Assembly: GCF_904848165.1 (NCBI RefSeq)
Contig: NZ_LR884459.1
Coordinates: 2,852,001-2,916,000 of the forward strand
DNA: 64,000 nt
Direction: 5' to 3'
Source: Psychrobacter arenosus
GTDB lineage: Bacteria; Pseudomonadota; Gammaproteobacteria; Pseudomonadales; Moraxellaceae
Under the pieces are notes generated by a model. That model was not told the origin of the DNA. It made no database searches and worked only from the letters and a program-made list of their open reading frames with translations. This document shows, piece by piece, positions 18,208 to 27,136 of the stretch; positions within the stretch are counted from its first letter, which is position 1, and each line of letters starts with the position of its first letter. Position numbers and translations under genes: made by a program.

Positions 18208-19233
18208 TTATTTATCCTTTGCAGCAAAAGAAGGGGACTGCGGGTCTTGCGCCGCTTTGATAGCACGCTGAATCACTTGAGTGACTAGACGCCGAGTGAG
18301 CGTAAGTTTAAAAGCATTTTTTGGGTGCGGATTGGCTTTGATTAACAGTTTGTCTACGGCTTGTTGAATAGCCGCCATCTCACCATGACTGCTCATGAGT
18401 AAAGCCTCAACTGCGGTATCACGCCAAGGTCTAGCACCAATACCGCCAAAAGCTAGGCGTACGGTATTTAATTTACCGCTGGCATCGACATCGATAATCG
18501 CAGCACAAGACACTAAGGCAAACGCATACGAGGCACGGTCGCGGACTTTATCGTAAGTCTGCATGCCGGCTAGTGGGGGCGGTAAAATCACATGAGTAAT
18601 GATTTCACCTTCTTCAAGGTTGGTCTCAATATGCGGGGTCGCGCGCGGCAAGCAATATAGCTCATCCAAGGTTAAGCGGCGCGATTCACCTGTCGGCAAT
18701 AAGGTTTCAACTTCCGCATCCAGTAAGCGCATAGCTACGGCCATATCTGAGGGATGTTGCGCGATACAGGCTTCACTAGTGCCTAAAATAGCCAACTCTC
18801 GATGCTCGCCGCCAATCGCCGGACACCCTGACCCGGGTTCGCGTTTATTACATGGGCTATCAGGCTGATAAAAATAATAACACCGGGTACGCTGTAGGAA
18901 GTTACCGCCAGTAGAGGCCTTATTGCGCAGCTGTCCTGAAGCGCCGGCTAAAATAGCGCGGGCAAGTACGGGATAGTGCTGACGAATTTCGGGATGGGCC
19001 GCTAAATCGCTATTGCTGACCATAGCGCCAATACGCAAACCGCCCTCAGCGGTCGGCTCAATATCGATTAAATCTAGACGGCTAATATCTACCAAGTTTA
19101 AAGGCGTTTCTATTTCAAATTTCATCAAATCTAATAGGTTGGTACCACCTGCGATAAACTTAGTGTTGTCCGCTTGGCCCAAAGTAGCCGCTTGCGCAGG
19201 GTCTGCTGCACGTTTATAAGCAAATGGTTTCAT
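18208..19233 (-). CDS. paoB: Aldehyde/xanthine oxidoreductase FAD-binding subunit with extra 4Fe-4S site (PaoB-like)
   Basis: This 341-residue subunit carries FAD ([13 protein letters not shown] motif at about 26-38 and [13 protein letters not shown] near 106) and ends with a CO-dehydrogenase-flavoprotein C-terminal domain. Cys118, Cys128, Cys137 and Cys156 sit in an insertion ([28 protein letters not shown]). The spacing resembles the additional [4Fe-4S] cluster of E. coli PaoB and of 4-hydroxybenzoyl-CoA reductase beta subunits. It would relay electrons from the 2Fe-2S subunit to FAD. The start overlaps the end of paoA by 4 bp, paoC begins 2 bp after its stop, and GGAGAT precedes the ATG. 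The cluster assignment is by motif spacing; the subunit identity is secure. Confidence 0.88.
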   Translation of the reverse strand: MKPFAYKRAADPAQAATLGQADNTKFIAGGTNLLDLMKFEIETPLNLVDISRLDLIDIEPTAEGGLRIGAMVSNSDLAAHPEIRQHYPVLARAILAGASGQLRNKASTGGNFLQRTRCYYFYQPDSPCNKREPGSGCPAIGGEHRELAILGTSEACIAQHPSDMAVAMRLLDAEVETLLPTGESRRLTLDELYCLPRATPHIETNLEEGEIITHVILPPPLAGMQTYDKVRDRASYAFALVSCAAIIDVDASGKLNTVRLAFGGIGARPWRDTAVEALLMSSHGEMAAIQQAVDKLLIKANPHPKNAFKLTLTRRLVTQVIQRAIKAAQDPQSPSFAAKDK

Positions 19234-19952
19234 TGGGCATCTCCTACTGAGCTAGGGGCTGTTTTATTAGAATTGTCATTACAACTGCTATTAGAAGTTT
19301 GCGCAGCAGGATGATGGATATTGCTCGGCGGTGGTGACCAAATTTGCGGTGTCGAACTGTCAATTTGCGCCGTTTTATTAGCTACAGCGCCCGTCTTAGC
19401 GGCTATTTCAGCATCGCCTTGACTCGCTAAGGTATTACCAAGACCGCGACTGTCTATGACCTGTTGAATGGCTTTGATAATATTCGGATAAGCGGAGCAG
19501 CGACAAATATTGCCACTCATGCGCTCAGCAATCTCTTGGACATCGAGCAATTCAGGCGCGGTCAGATTGGTACTGACATGGCTCGGCCAACGCTGCTCAA
19601 TTTCGTCAAACAGGGCAGTGGCTGAGCAAATTTGTCCAGGGGTGCAATAACCACATTGAAAGGCGTCATTGTCCACAAAGGCCTGTTGAATATCCGACAG
19701 GGATGTCGGCTCACCAATCCCTTCGATGGTCGTAATCTCATCGCCTTCATGCATAATCGCTAGCGATAAGCAGGAGTTGATACGGCGACCATTGACAATC
19801 ATAGTGCAGGCACCGCACTGACCGTGGTCACAGCCTTTTTTAGATCCAGTTAGATTGAGGTGATGACGGCAAACGTCCAACAGACTGGTGCGCGCGTCGA
19901 GGTCGGTCAGCGTATATGACTGCTGATTAATAGATAAAGTAATATTTGGCAT
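19230..19952 (-). CDS. paoA: Aldehyde/xanthine oxidoreductase 2Fe-2S subunit (PaoA-like), no Tat signal
   Basis: This small iron-sulfur subunit has the plant-type ferredoxin motif [11 protein letters not shown] and the second cluster motifs [10 protein letters not shown] and [12 protein letters not shown], typical of xanthine-oxidase-family small subunits. I chose the ATG at 19952, where the family begins ([10 protein letters not shown]). An upstream in-frame TTG at 19994 would add only 14 unconserved residues. Neither form has a twin-arginine signal, whereas E. coli PaoA has one, so this complex is probably cytoplasmic. A Ser/Pro/Asn-rich tail of about 75 residues follows the last cysteine motif and is unusually long. 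It is the first gene of a tight minus-strand operon paoA-paoB-paoC-paoD-like-mocA. Confidence 0.87.
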   Translation of the reverse strand: MPNITLSINQQSYTLTDLDARTSLLDVCRHHLNLTGSKKGCDHGQCGACTMIVNGRRINSCLSLAIMHEGDEITTIEGIGEPTSLSDIQQAFVDNDAFQCGYCTPGQICSATALFDEIEQRWPSHVSTNLTAPELLDVQEIAERMSGNICRCSAYPNIIKAIQQVIDSRGLGNTLASQGDAEIAAKTGAVANKTAQIDSSTPQIWSPPPSNIHHPAAQTSNSSCNDNSNKTAPSSVGDAQ

Positions 19953-20632
19953 GCTGGCGGCTCGCTGGCAAGTGGAAAGAATAAGGACTAACAATGAATA
20001 AGGCCTAACAATAAAAGAGCAATAAAGTCTTAACTAAGGCTATGTTTTTAATAAGGTTGATTTTTATTAGGTAGTAAGAGTGATGGTTAGTTTGATTTTC
20101 AACAAGGCTTTTAATCCTTTAAAAGCCGTCAATAACCCGAAAAAAGACTTTTCTAAAATAAAAAATACTATTAAAAATTCTAAAATTATTAACAAGTGAT
20201 TTTTTCAGTATAGAGATACAGTCTGTGTAAAACGATAAGCAAATCACAGTAAAAACGTAACAAACGTTAAGCCATTCTCATTAACGGGCTCCCAGTTAAT
20301 CGCTCAACTGTATTTTAAAAACAGTTTAAAATTCTAGAGCTTAAGCCATCATACGTAATGTTTAAAAATTGCATTTTTGCGATAATAGTAATTAACAAGC
20401 GGGATGCTAAAAAGATAGCGGTGTACCAGAAAAGTAACAGGAAGAATGAGCAGGCTAGAGAGCTCCAAAGGTAGCAGCAGATAAAATGGCGATGCGTAAG
20501 TTAACGCTAAAGTCAGTAGCATGAGCTGAATTAAAGGCGGATAGTCGGCTATTTGGCCCCTAATTATGCTATCGTAACGGTCAATATTTTGGCGCCATTA
20601 AGCTGAAATTACCCATTGATACTTTGGTCGTT
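19953..20632. other. 680-bp AT-rich divergent region between paoA and a TonB-like gene
   Basis: The region has no credible open reading frame. It contains one perfect hairpin, GGCTTTTAA (20107-20115) with TTAAAAGCC (20120-20128) and a 4-base loop, without a T-run on either side, so it is not an obvious terminator. The promoters for the pao-like operon (leftward) and the TonB-like gene (rightward) must lie here. Fur-, FNR- or NarL-type sites were not evident. Confidence 0.4.
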
Positions 20633-21835
20633 ATGCCCCTGAATGCTTCTAAAAAACGCCCGCTAAACCGTGTTGTGTGGTTGGTGGTTATTGCGGTTTT
20701 CATACTACATGGTCTTGCCACGTGTGCTTTGTTGCATCTGCAAATGCCAGACCCTAAACCTGCTAAGCTAAAGCCTACCGCCCCGATTGAGATTGAATTG
20801 ATAACGCTACCGTCGTCGCTAGCAGATAGCGAGAGTAGTGCTAATTCTGAGTCAGGGGCAACACCAGACGCGCAGACAGCCACCAGTAGCTCAACAGCAA
20901 CCGCTAATAATGGTGGCCAGAGTAATAGCAGTCAGAATAATAGTAAACCGTCGCAACTACAGCCGTCTTCTGCTCAAGCTACGGGCTCGTCTGCGCTATC
21001 AGCTACTAAGCCTTCCTCTAGCCGTTCGCAAACTGAGGCTACTAGCAGTCAAAGTACTAATACCTCAAATAAGGCAACGGCAACTCCAGCAACGACTCCC
21101 AAACCGACGGTTACGACCCAACGGGCAACGAACCCCACGACTAAGCCATCTGCGAGCTCAGCAACTGTCAATACTGAGTCTAGCACCAGTACTAAGCCGA
21201 TTTCCTCATCCCAAGCCCCAAGTCAGGCGGTCAATAGCGCCAGTCAGTCCACTGCTGTAGCTACCGCAAAAGTAGAAACCCAAACGAAAATAGTCGCCAA
21301 GCCTACTACGAGCACGCAAGCAACCGACAGTTCGGTGAGCAATAAATCATCTAGTGGTAAAGCGGCGACTGCTCAAGCAGCCGTGGCGCAAGACGGTCTG
21401 GGGCAGCAAGGTGGGCAGACGGTTGCCAACACCGCACAGACGACAGGGACGAGTGAGACCAATAAAGGTAATGGGGCAGGGGCAGACAATAATAGTGCTA
21501 AGTCAGATGCAGCAGCTATAAGTGCGGTCGTTACCGGTCCCTTTGTCTTTGCAGAATCTGAGGCGCAGTGGCGCAAAGAGCCTAATTTAAACTCGTTTAA
21601 ACAGAATTTATTTCGTGAGCACGATGAGGCAACGATTCGCGTTCGCGTCAGTATTGAGGTCAATGAAAAGGGCCGACCCACCAAAGTGCAGGTCGAGTCG
21701 GGTCCGCTCAAAGCTAGGCTCGCCAACCAACTAAAACGCGACTTACTCAGTGGCGAGTTCGTCCCCTTTACTCGTGGCGGTCGCGCGGTTGCTGGCACGG
21801 TCAAGCTACCGCTGCGGTTTGTGCGTGCAGGTTAA
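20633..21835 (+). CDS. TonB-family protein with long Ser/Thr/Ala/Gln-rich linker
   Basis: The protein has a TonB-like plan: a short cytoplasmic N-terminus, one membrane anchor (about residues 16-36, VWLVVIAVFILHGLATCALL), a periplasmic spacer, and a globular C-terminal domain (about 305-400) containing ATIRVRVSIEVNEKGRPTKV and LSGEFVPFTRGG. The spacer of some 240 residues is rich in Ser, Thr, Ala and Gln instead of the usual Pro-Glu/Pro-Lys repeats. Its N- and C-terminal segments resemble those of the convergent TonB at 21944-22963 (shared LHGLAT, PIEIxLxT, WRxxPN, PFTxxG), so they are probably paralogues. ATG at 20633 is chosen over a TTG nine bases upstream. No exbB/exbD is adjacent. It may energise an outer-membrane receptor or act as a structural envelope protein. 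Confidence 0.75.
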   Translation: MPLNASKKRPLNRVVWLVVIAVFILHGLATCALLHLQMPDPKPAKLKPTAPIEIELITLPSSLADSESSANSESGATPDAQTATSSSTATANNGGQSNSSQNNSKPSQLQPSSAQATGSSALSATKPSSSRSQTEATSSQSTNTSNKATATPATTPKPTVTTQRATNPTTKPSASSATVNTESSTSTKPISSSQAPSQAVNSASQSTAVATAKVETQTKIVAKPTTSTQATDSSVSNKSSSGKAATAQAAVAQDGLGQQGGQTVANTAQTTGTSETNKGNGAGADNNSAKSDAAAISAVVTGPFVFAESEAQWRKEPNLNSFKQNLFREHDEATIRVRVSIEVNEKGRPTKVQVESGPLKARLANQLKRDLLSGEFVPFTRGGRAVAGTVKLPLRFVRAG

Positions 21836-21856
21836 AGCGGATGCTAAAAAACTTGC

Positions 21857-21889
21857 TAAAAAAAGCCTGCCCTTAATGAAAGGCAGGCT
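21857..21889 (-). terminator. Intrinsic terminator of the minus-strand tonB gene
   Basis: The 8-bp stem AGCCTGCC (21864-21871) with GGCAGGCT (21882-21889) is followed, on the minus strand, by seven T residues. It lies 55 bp beyond the stop of the minus-strand tonB gene and is oriented to end its transcription. In the plus direction there is no T-run. Confidence 0.8.
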
Positions 21890-21943
21890 GTAGTTAGAAT
21901 ATAGGCATTTTTATTGTCGCTAACCCTCTTTGTGTCTCCTAAG

Positions 21944-22963
21944 CTAACGACCAGGAATGATGTACTCTACCGGTAAGGTTATGGTGCCAATGACAGGGCT
22001 GCCATTTTGGGTAAAGGGATTGAGTTTACTAGCCTTTACTGCTCGGATTACCCCAGCATCGATAGCGGCATTGCCCGACGAGTTGTTTTTGGTCACATTG
22101 GTCACATTGCCTTGTTTGTCCACTGTCAAGGTCACCGATATCGTCAACACGTCTCCCGGCTTACCGCCATGTTTTAAACGCTCTAAAGAACGGAAATTAG
22201 GAGCACTTCGCCAACTGGCCTGTCCTGCAGAAAAGTTAACCGGGGTATTGCTAGCGGCCTGACGTTGTTTTTCCAACTCAGCTTGACGCTGTTTCTCTAA
22301 GTCCGCCTGCCGCTGTCTGTCTAAATCTGCCTGCCGTTGTTTTTCTAAGTTTGCTTGACGCTGCTTCTCTAAATCCGCTTGGCGCTGTTTTTCCAAATTG
22401 GCCTGTCTTTGTTGGTCTAATTCAGCTTGACGTTGGCGATCGAGCTCAGCTTGACGCTGTTTATTCAGGTCAATCTGGCGTTGTTTTTCCAATTCTGCTT
22501 GCCGTTGTTGCTCCAGAGCAAAGCTATTGTCGGTGACCGTACTAGTGTCTTGAACGACTTTAGTTTTCGGTTTTGGCGTAGGTTTGGGTTCTACTACCGG
22601 CTTTGGTTTTGGGGTAGGTTTGGGCTCTACTACCGGTTTTGGTTTTGGCTCAGGTTTGGGTTCTACTACTGGCTTTGGTTTGGGCTCAGGTTTAGGAGCG
22701 GGCACCGGTTTGGGCTCGGGCATACTTTTAATCGGAGTCGGCTCAACCTTGGTAATTTCCACGACTTCCGGCGGCTTTTCTTCCATTGGCGTCACTAATT
22801 GAATTTCAATAGGTTTGATTTCATCAATTTTTGGTTCTGCAAGCTTTGGGCTGGCCGCATTGGCCAATCCCCAGGTTGCCAAACCATGCAAGGCTAATAC
22901 GCCCAGTACAGCAACGATATTGGTTAGAGAAAACTTAGAACGAGGCAGGTCATTTACAGGCAT
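21944..22963 (-). CDS. tonB: Energy transducer TonB with Pro-Lys spacer and TolA-like coiled-coil repeats
   Basis: TonB transmits inner-membrane proton-motive force to outer-membrane receptors. The 339-residue protein has a membrane anchor at about residues 14-35, a Glu-Pro-Lys-rich spacer (about 83-134) and 11 consecutive eight-residue repeats of the QRQAELEK type (about 151-238) predicted to form a long charged helix as in TolA. The C-terminal TonB domain (about 245-339) ends in [16 protein letters not shown]. Both spacer types in one protein give a TonB/TolA-like hybrid. A Fur-box-like sequence lies about 100 bp upstream and the siderophore receptor gene is next on the same strand, supporting an iron-uptake role. 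No strong Shine-Dalgarno precedes the ATG. A close paralogue converges on it from 20633-21835. Confidence 0.88.
   Translation of the reverse strand: MPVNDLPRSKFSLTNIVAVLGVLALHGLATWGLANAASPKLAEPKIDEIKPIEIQLVTPMEEKPPEVVEITKVEPTPIKSMPEPKPVPAPKPEPKPKPVVEPKPEPKPKPVVEPKPTPKPKPVVEPKPTPKPKTKVVQDTSTVTDNSFALEQQRQAELEKQRQIDLNKQRQAELDRQRQAELDQQRQANLEKQRQADLEKQRQANLEKQRQADLDRQRQADLEKQRQAELEKQRQAASNTPVNFSAGQASWRSAPNFRSLERLKHGGKPGDVLTISVTLTVDKQGNVTNVTKNNSSGNAAIDAGVIRAVKASKLNPFTQNGSPVIGTITLPVEYIIPGR
22250..22513 (-). repeat. 24-bp tandem repeats inside tonB (coiled-coil region)
   Basis: Eleven units of 24 bp encode the eight-residue [12 protein letters not shown] repeats of TonB. Units differ by a few substitutions but keep the length, so copy number could change in frame by slippage or recombination and alter the reach of the periplasmic helix. 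Confidence 0.85.
22562..22693 (-). repeat. 36-bp tandem repeats inside tonB (Pro-Lys spacer)
   Basis: About three and a half units encode a twelve-residue motif of the [12 protein letters not shown] type. This is the rigid extended spacer expected of TonB, and its repeat structure allows in-frame length change. Confidence 0.75.
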
Positions 22964-23060
22964 GATGAGGACTTATAACGGCAGCAGTTAGAAAAGGAGT
23001 CAATAGACTAATAGAACAGTCGTAATAAGCAGATAGCATAATTTATATGAATACAAAAGT

Positions 23061-23081
23061 AAATGATAACTATTATTATTA
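23061..23081. promoter_or_regulatory. Fur-box-like site upstream of tonB
   Basis: The sequence AAATGATAACTATTATTATT closely resembles the Fur consensus built of GATAAT hexamers. It lies about 98-118 bp upstream of the minus-strand tonB start, in the gap between tonB and the siderophore receptor, which fits iron repression. The rest of this 337-bp gap (22964-23300) shows only an imperfect 10-bp hairpin near 23233-23258. Confidence 0.6.
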
Positions 23082-23300
23082 ATGGAATTTGCGCTAAAGT
23101 AATGCTATAAAATTAACAGGTCGATAAAAGAATCAGGTTTTACGCTATAGGCTTTGCCATATTAAGGTCTAACTCTCTGACTTATAAGTAGCTAGCTTTG
23201 CTAAAACCAACTATTTACTCAGATAAATAAAGCTTAGCGATAGTCACGGTTATGACCATGACTATAAGGATTGATAAAGGTTAATAATAAAGGCGAACCT

Positions 23301-25529
23301 TTAAAAATTGGCTTTTAGACTGACACTCATTTGCCGTTCCGGGCCCATCCAGCAATTATTGGTGTCGTAGCAACTGCCCACATAGGTCTTGTCAAACAGG
23401 TTGTTCACGCTAGCACCGACCGATAGTAGCGGGTTGATTTGATAATCTGCGCCGATATCGACCAAGGTGGCACTGGGCAGCTCATCCGAATTTTGCTTAT
23501 CGATTTGCATACCCCCTTCATAACGTACCCCAGCATTTAACGTTATTTTATCAGTAGGATAGAAGTCCGCCCACAGCGTTGCCTTATGCTTAGCCGTCTG
23601 TGCAGGAGTGTTGCCAATCACATCGGGGTTAAATTCGTCTTGGGTAATTTCGGCATCGGTATAGCTGTAGCCCGCCGCCACATCCATCCAATCGGTGAGC
23701 TTATGGTTCGCAGAGACTTCTAGCCCTTTGGAGGTGATTTCACCCGTTTGCGTCTGATCTCTATAGCTGACTTCATCAGCGACAACGACGTTTTGTTTGC
23801 TGATATCAAACAAAGAGAAGGTGGCTTTGGTAGCGCGGTCAGGGGAGAGGTATTTGACCCCAACTTCGTATTGGTCGGCAGTGGTAGGTTTGAATGCCTC
23901 GCCCGTAATAAAGTTACTGCCCACTTCAGGTTGGAAAGACTGCGAGTAGCTGGCATAAGGCGAGAAACCATTATTTAGGTCATAAATTGCGGCCAAGCGG
24001 CCACTGGTTTTTGAGGCAGTATTGTCAATAATTTTATCGCTATACACCGCGCCTTGGGAGGCTTTGGTCTGCTTAGTTTTACTATCAAAACTATCGTGGC
24101 GTAGGCCCGCTACTACCGTTAAATCCTGCCACTGCATCTCATCTTGCACATAAAAACCCAGCTGGCTTTGTTCGATATCCTCATCCTGACGGTAGTTATT
24201 TAGAGGCAAGGTAGCGCCATTAATTTGACTAAAATCTGGATTGGCGAAATCTAAGTTTGGGGTGCCGTCCGCCGTTGCATCAAAATAAGTTGCGCTACTG
24301 TCTGTGGTCTGATATTCCACGCCAAATAATAAGTTATGGTCAGTATTTTCCGTAGCAAATTTATACGCCAACTGGTTATCGGTAATCCAGTTTTGCATTT
24401 TTTCGTCCGTCGTATAAGCCACCCGGTTTAATAGTCTGTCGCTGCCTGTGACCAAACCACTATTGTACATATTGCGTTGATTGGCTTCGGCATCAGTATA
24501 GCGCAGCGCATGTTTAAAGCTTAGCACTTCATTGATATGCCAATTGACGGTCAAACTTGGCATAAACACTTCTTTATTAAAGTGATTCCATTTATCACCG
24601 GCATAAGCGTCACTGCCTAATTTGCCATAACTGGCGTTATAAACCGTGCCGGCAGCAGGTAGTGGGGTAGAGGGCACCATCTCTGGGTCGTCTTGATAAT
24701 AGACATTCGCCAGCACCGAGACATCGGCATTAGGATGCCATTCTAGAGAAGGGTTGATGAGCAAGCGCTCCTCTTCTGTGGTCTGCATCTGGCCGTCTTT
24801 TTGGCGTTTAAGCGCCACGAAACGATAGTTTAAATCCTCTGTTAATGGCCCTGTAGAATCCACCCCCACTTCTTTTAAATTTTGATTGCCGACGCGCAGT
24901 TGTACCTCGTGAGCAGGAGTACTTTGTGGGCTCTTGGAGATTTGATTCACCAAACCGCCCGGCGCGGCATAGCCATACAGCGAGGAAGCTGGCCCCTTCA
25001 CTACTTCGACCGCTTCGGTGGCATAAATGTCGACCTGTGGCATTAAGTTCCAGGCTCCATCATACGGTAGGCGCAGGCCATCGTAAAAGTTGGAGTAGGT
25101 TTTAAACCCGCGAATATTATATTCATCAAAGATAGATACTGTACCACGGCTTTCCGTACTGACACTGGGCTCATAGCGCAAGGCGGCATTGACGCTATCG
25201 GCTTGGCGTTTTTGCAACAAATCTTGCTCGATACGCGTGTAGCTCATGGGGGCATCATCAGGGTCGAGTGCGGTCTTAGTACCGGTACTGCGGTAGCTGT
25301 CCGCATAGATTTTAATGGTGTCTAAGGTCGCCGAAGGGGTGGTGGTTGGCAGTTGCGCCGAGTCAGGCGAGGTGTCTGCGGCATAACTACTGGCGGTATA
25401 GAGGCTCATACTAATAAATAAGCCTAAGCGCACAGCAGCTTGCAGCGGTTTATAGCGGTAAAAGTGCACAGTTATAGGGTCAGATGAGTCAAAAGAGAGG
25501 GCGGTAGGACGGGACCTGGCAAGCGGCAT
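23301..25529 (-). CDS. TonB-dependent siderophore receptor
   Basis: This 742-residue outer-membrane receptor imports ferric siderophores using TonB energy. A signal-sequence-like hydrophobic segment (about residues 33-50, ending ASSYAAD) follows an unusually long charged N-terminus. The ATG at 25529 is still favoured because a perfect AAGGAGG lies just upstream. The plug domain (about 70-190) contains YNIRGFKTYSNFYDGLRLPYDG and VEVVKGPASSLYGYAAPGGLVNQISK, typical of the siderophore-receptor subfamily. The beta-barrel follows and ends with a terminal Phe (MSVSLKANF), the signal for outer-membrane assembly. A Fur-box-like site lies about 190-205 bp upstream, and tonB follows on the same strand. 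The ligand (ferrichrome, a catecholate or another siderophore) cannot be determined. Confidence 0.92.
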   Translation of the reverse strand: MPLARSRPTALSFDSSDPITVHFYRYKPLQAAVRLGLFISMSLYTASSYAADTSPDSAQLPTTTPSATLDTIKIYADSYRSTGTKTALDPDDAPMSYTRIEQDLLQKRQADSVNAALRYEPSVSTESRGTVSIFDEYNIRGFKTYSNFYDGLRLPYDGAWNLMPQVDIYATEAVEVVKGPASSLYGYAAPGGLVNQISKSPQSTPAHEVQLRVGNQNLKEVGVDSTGPLTEDLNYRFVALKRQKDGQMQTTEEERLLINPSLEWHPNADVSVLANVYYQDDPEMVPSTPLPAAGTVYNASYGKLGSDAYAGDKWNHFNKEVFMPSLTVNWHINEVLSFKHALRYTDAEANQRNMYNSGLVTGSDRLLNRVAYTTDEKMQNWITDNQLAYKFATENTDHNLLFGVEYQTTDSSATYFDATADGTPNLDFANPDFSQINGATLPLNNYRQDEDIEQSQLGFYVQDEMQWQDLTVVAGLRHDSFDSKTKQTKASQGAVYSDKIIDNTASKTSGRLAAIYDLNNGFSPYASYSQSFQPEVGSNFITGEAFKPTTADQYEVGVKYLSPDRATKATFSLFDISKQNVVVADEVSYRDQTQTGEITSKGLEVSANHKLTDWMDVAAGYSYTDAEITQDEFNPDVIGNTPAQTAKHKATLWADFYPTDKITLNAGVRYEGGMQIDKQNSDELPSATLVDIGADYQINPLLSVGASVNNLFDKTYVGSCYDTNNCWMGPERQMSVSLKANF

Positions 25530-25715
25530 AAAACCTCCTTAAATTTAGGAAAGGGAATAGAGCGTTCTGGAGAAATAACGTAGAAAAAATAACGCCCAAT
25601 AGGAACATAGGAAAAAACTATAGTAACGGGCCGGTTTTATTGAGTAACGGCTCAGTTGAGCGTTATAACTACCAACCTGACACAGTATAGTAAACTTTAT
25701 TGCAAATAGTAATAC

Positions 25716-25735
25716 AAATGATAATTATTATTATT
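25716..25735. promoter_or_regulatory. Fur-box-like site upstream of the siderophore receptor
   Basis: AAATGATAATTATTATTATT is a near-perfect match to tandem GATAAT-type Fur hexamers. It lies in the 326-bp divergent gap (25530-25855) between the receptor and a LysR regulator. It probably represses the receptor when iron is plentiful and could also affect the regulator. Nothing else recognisable was seen in this gap. Confidence 0.7.
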
Positions 25736-25855
25736 TAATAAAATATTTTGTCCTTAAAAAATTAACTGGTCCTTTGCTGTCCTCATACCTAGAGTTATAC
25801 CAGCGCTTTCAACTACAATAGGGCCACCTTATTCGCGAGTTATATTAATAGCCTT

Positions 25856-26833
25856 ATGCAACCCGATACTTCCAACCCTCTTTCCTTCCGTAAATACCCC
25901 TCAACCACCGCTATGCAATGCTTTGAGACGGCTGCGCGCCATTTGAGTTTTACCAATGCCGCGCTCGAGCTGCACATGACCCAGAGTGCCGTGAGCAAAC
26001 AAGTGGCGCAATTAGAAGAGATGCTGAATATCTCTTTGTTTTATCGCACCTCACAGCGGATTTCTTTAACGCCAGCAGGCAAAGATTACTATATCGATGT
26101 GCTGAATATTCTCAAAGATATTGAGACCGCCACGACCAAACTGATGTCGCATAGTAGCAATGTCGAAGTACTGAAAATGATCTCGCACCCGACCTTTTGT
26201 GCGCGTTGGCTGATCCCAGCACTGCAAGGGTTTAGTCAGGTGAATCCATTAATTCGGCTAGATATCAAAGAGCAGGTAGGGCCTTTTTTCTCCGAAGAGT
26301 ACGATATCGATATCGCGTTCTTATACGGAGATGGGACTTGGACGGGCATGCAGACCATCAAGTTGTTTGATGAGTACTGTGTGGCAGTTTGCCACCCTGA
26401 CTATTTACAAGGACAACCGTTGCAGCCGCAGCAGTCGGACAGCTACGTGTTGCTGCAATTGAGCTCACGACCGAGCGCTTGGTATGAGTATTTTAAGCAA
26501 CAACTGATTAGTTTGGATGGCACCTTCGTAGGCCCGCGTTTCGATACTTTTCATGCTTGTATCTCGGCAGCCTTAGCGGGTTATGGAGTGGCGCTAGTGC
26601 CGCTACGGCTAGTGGCTCCCGAGCTACAATCGGGTCAGTTGGTCACTGCGTGGAATTACGCAGCGAAGGGCAGGGGCGCTTACTATATGTCTTTCCCCCT
26701 ATCGCTCGGCAATTCCCATAAAACCAAGGTGATGCAAGCTTGGATTGCCAATTATCTAGAGGCCTCGAGTCAGAGTCAGATTGAATTGGCAGAATCGCTA
26801 GGGATTACTTTTAATAGCGTTAGCCATGAATAG
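25856..26833 (+). CDS. LysR-family transcriptional regulator (GcvA-like)
   Basis: The 325-residue protein has an N-terminal winged helix-turn-helix (about residues 20-80, with AARHLSFTNAALELHMTQSAVSKQVAQLEE) and a substrate-binding regulatory domain (about 105-300). It resembles the GcvA group of LysR regulators. It is divergent from the siderophore receptor and is followed on its own strand by the aminotransferase that starts the lysine-catabolic block, so it most likely controls that block in response to a pathway metabolite; this is inference. There is no clear ribosome-binding site before the ATG. The 303-bp gap downstream carries repeated TTTTGACTG-like words that could be its target. 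Confidence 0.88.
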   Translation: MQPDTSNPLSFRKYPSTTAMQCFETAARHLSFTNAALELHMTQSAVSKQVAQLEEMLNISLFYRTSQRISLTPAGKDYYIDVLNILKDIETATTKLMSHSSNVEVLKMISHPTFCARWLIPALQGFSQVNPLIRLDIKEQVGPFFSEEYDIDIAFLYGDGTWTGMQTIKLFDEYCVAVCHPDYLQGQPLQPQQSDSYVLLQLSSRPSAWYEYFKQQLISLDGTFVGPRFDTFHACISAALAGYGVALVPLRLVAPELQSGQLVTAWNYAAKGRGAYYMSFPLSLGNSHKTKVMQAWIANYLEASSQSQIELAESLGITFNSVSHE

Positions 26834-26956
26834 CAGCAGTCACAAATAGTATCAAACAAGAATAATGGGTTTTAGAATAAGGCTAAAAGGGGGTAGGAGA
26901 AGGCTGTAGCAGCTTGCCACATGGCTTGTTATGACGGTTTCTCATGCTATAGCGGC

Positions 26957-27002
26957 TGTATTTTGACTGTTTTCTGACTGTATTTTGGCTATGTTTTGAC
27001 CG
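26957..27002. promoter_or_regulatory. Cluster of TTTTGACTG-like repeats before the aminotransferase gene
   Basis: Within 46 bp the related words TTTTGACTG, TTTCTGACTG, TATTTTGGCT and TTTTGACCG occur in the same orientation. They precede the aminotransferase gene by about 135 bp and follow the LysR gene, so they are candidate regulator sites. The remainder of the gap (26834-27136) shows nothing that I recognise apart from a good purine-rich ribosome-binding region. Confidence 0.3.
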
Positions 27003-27136
27003 TCATAACCAAGAGATAAATTAGCCAATAAATGAGCAATGACAAAAAGGAATGCCCGCCCAACTATTATTCGTTTGCCCAAATCCTGTGGTTTTGTTGA
27101 AATGAGCGTCTAACTCAAGGAAGGTGAGAGACGTTC

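Noticed and set aside
20107..20128. Perfect 9-bp hairpin considered as a terminator
   Set aside because: It lies upstream of both flanking divergent genes, so there is no transcript for it to end, and no T-run adjoins it.
22427..22802. Open frames on the plus strand rich in Gly/Phe/Trp opposite tonB
   Set aside because: They are the antisense reading of the repetitive Pro-Lys and coiled-coil codons of tonB; low-complexity shadows, not genes.
23233..23258. Imperfect hairpin ATAGTCACGG/CCATGACTAT downstream of the siderophore receptor
   Set aside because: No T-run follows on the minus strand and the stem has a mismatch; too weak to call a terminator.
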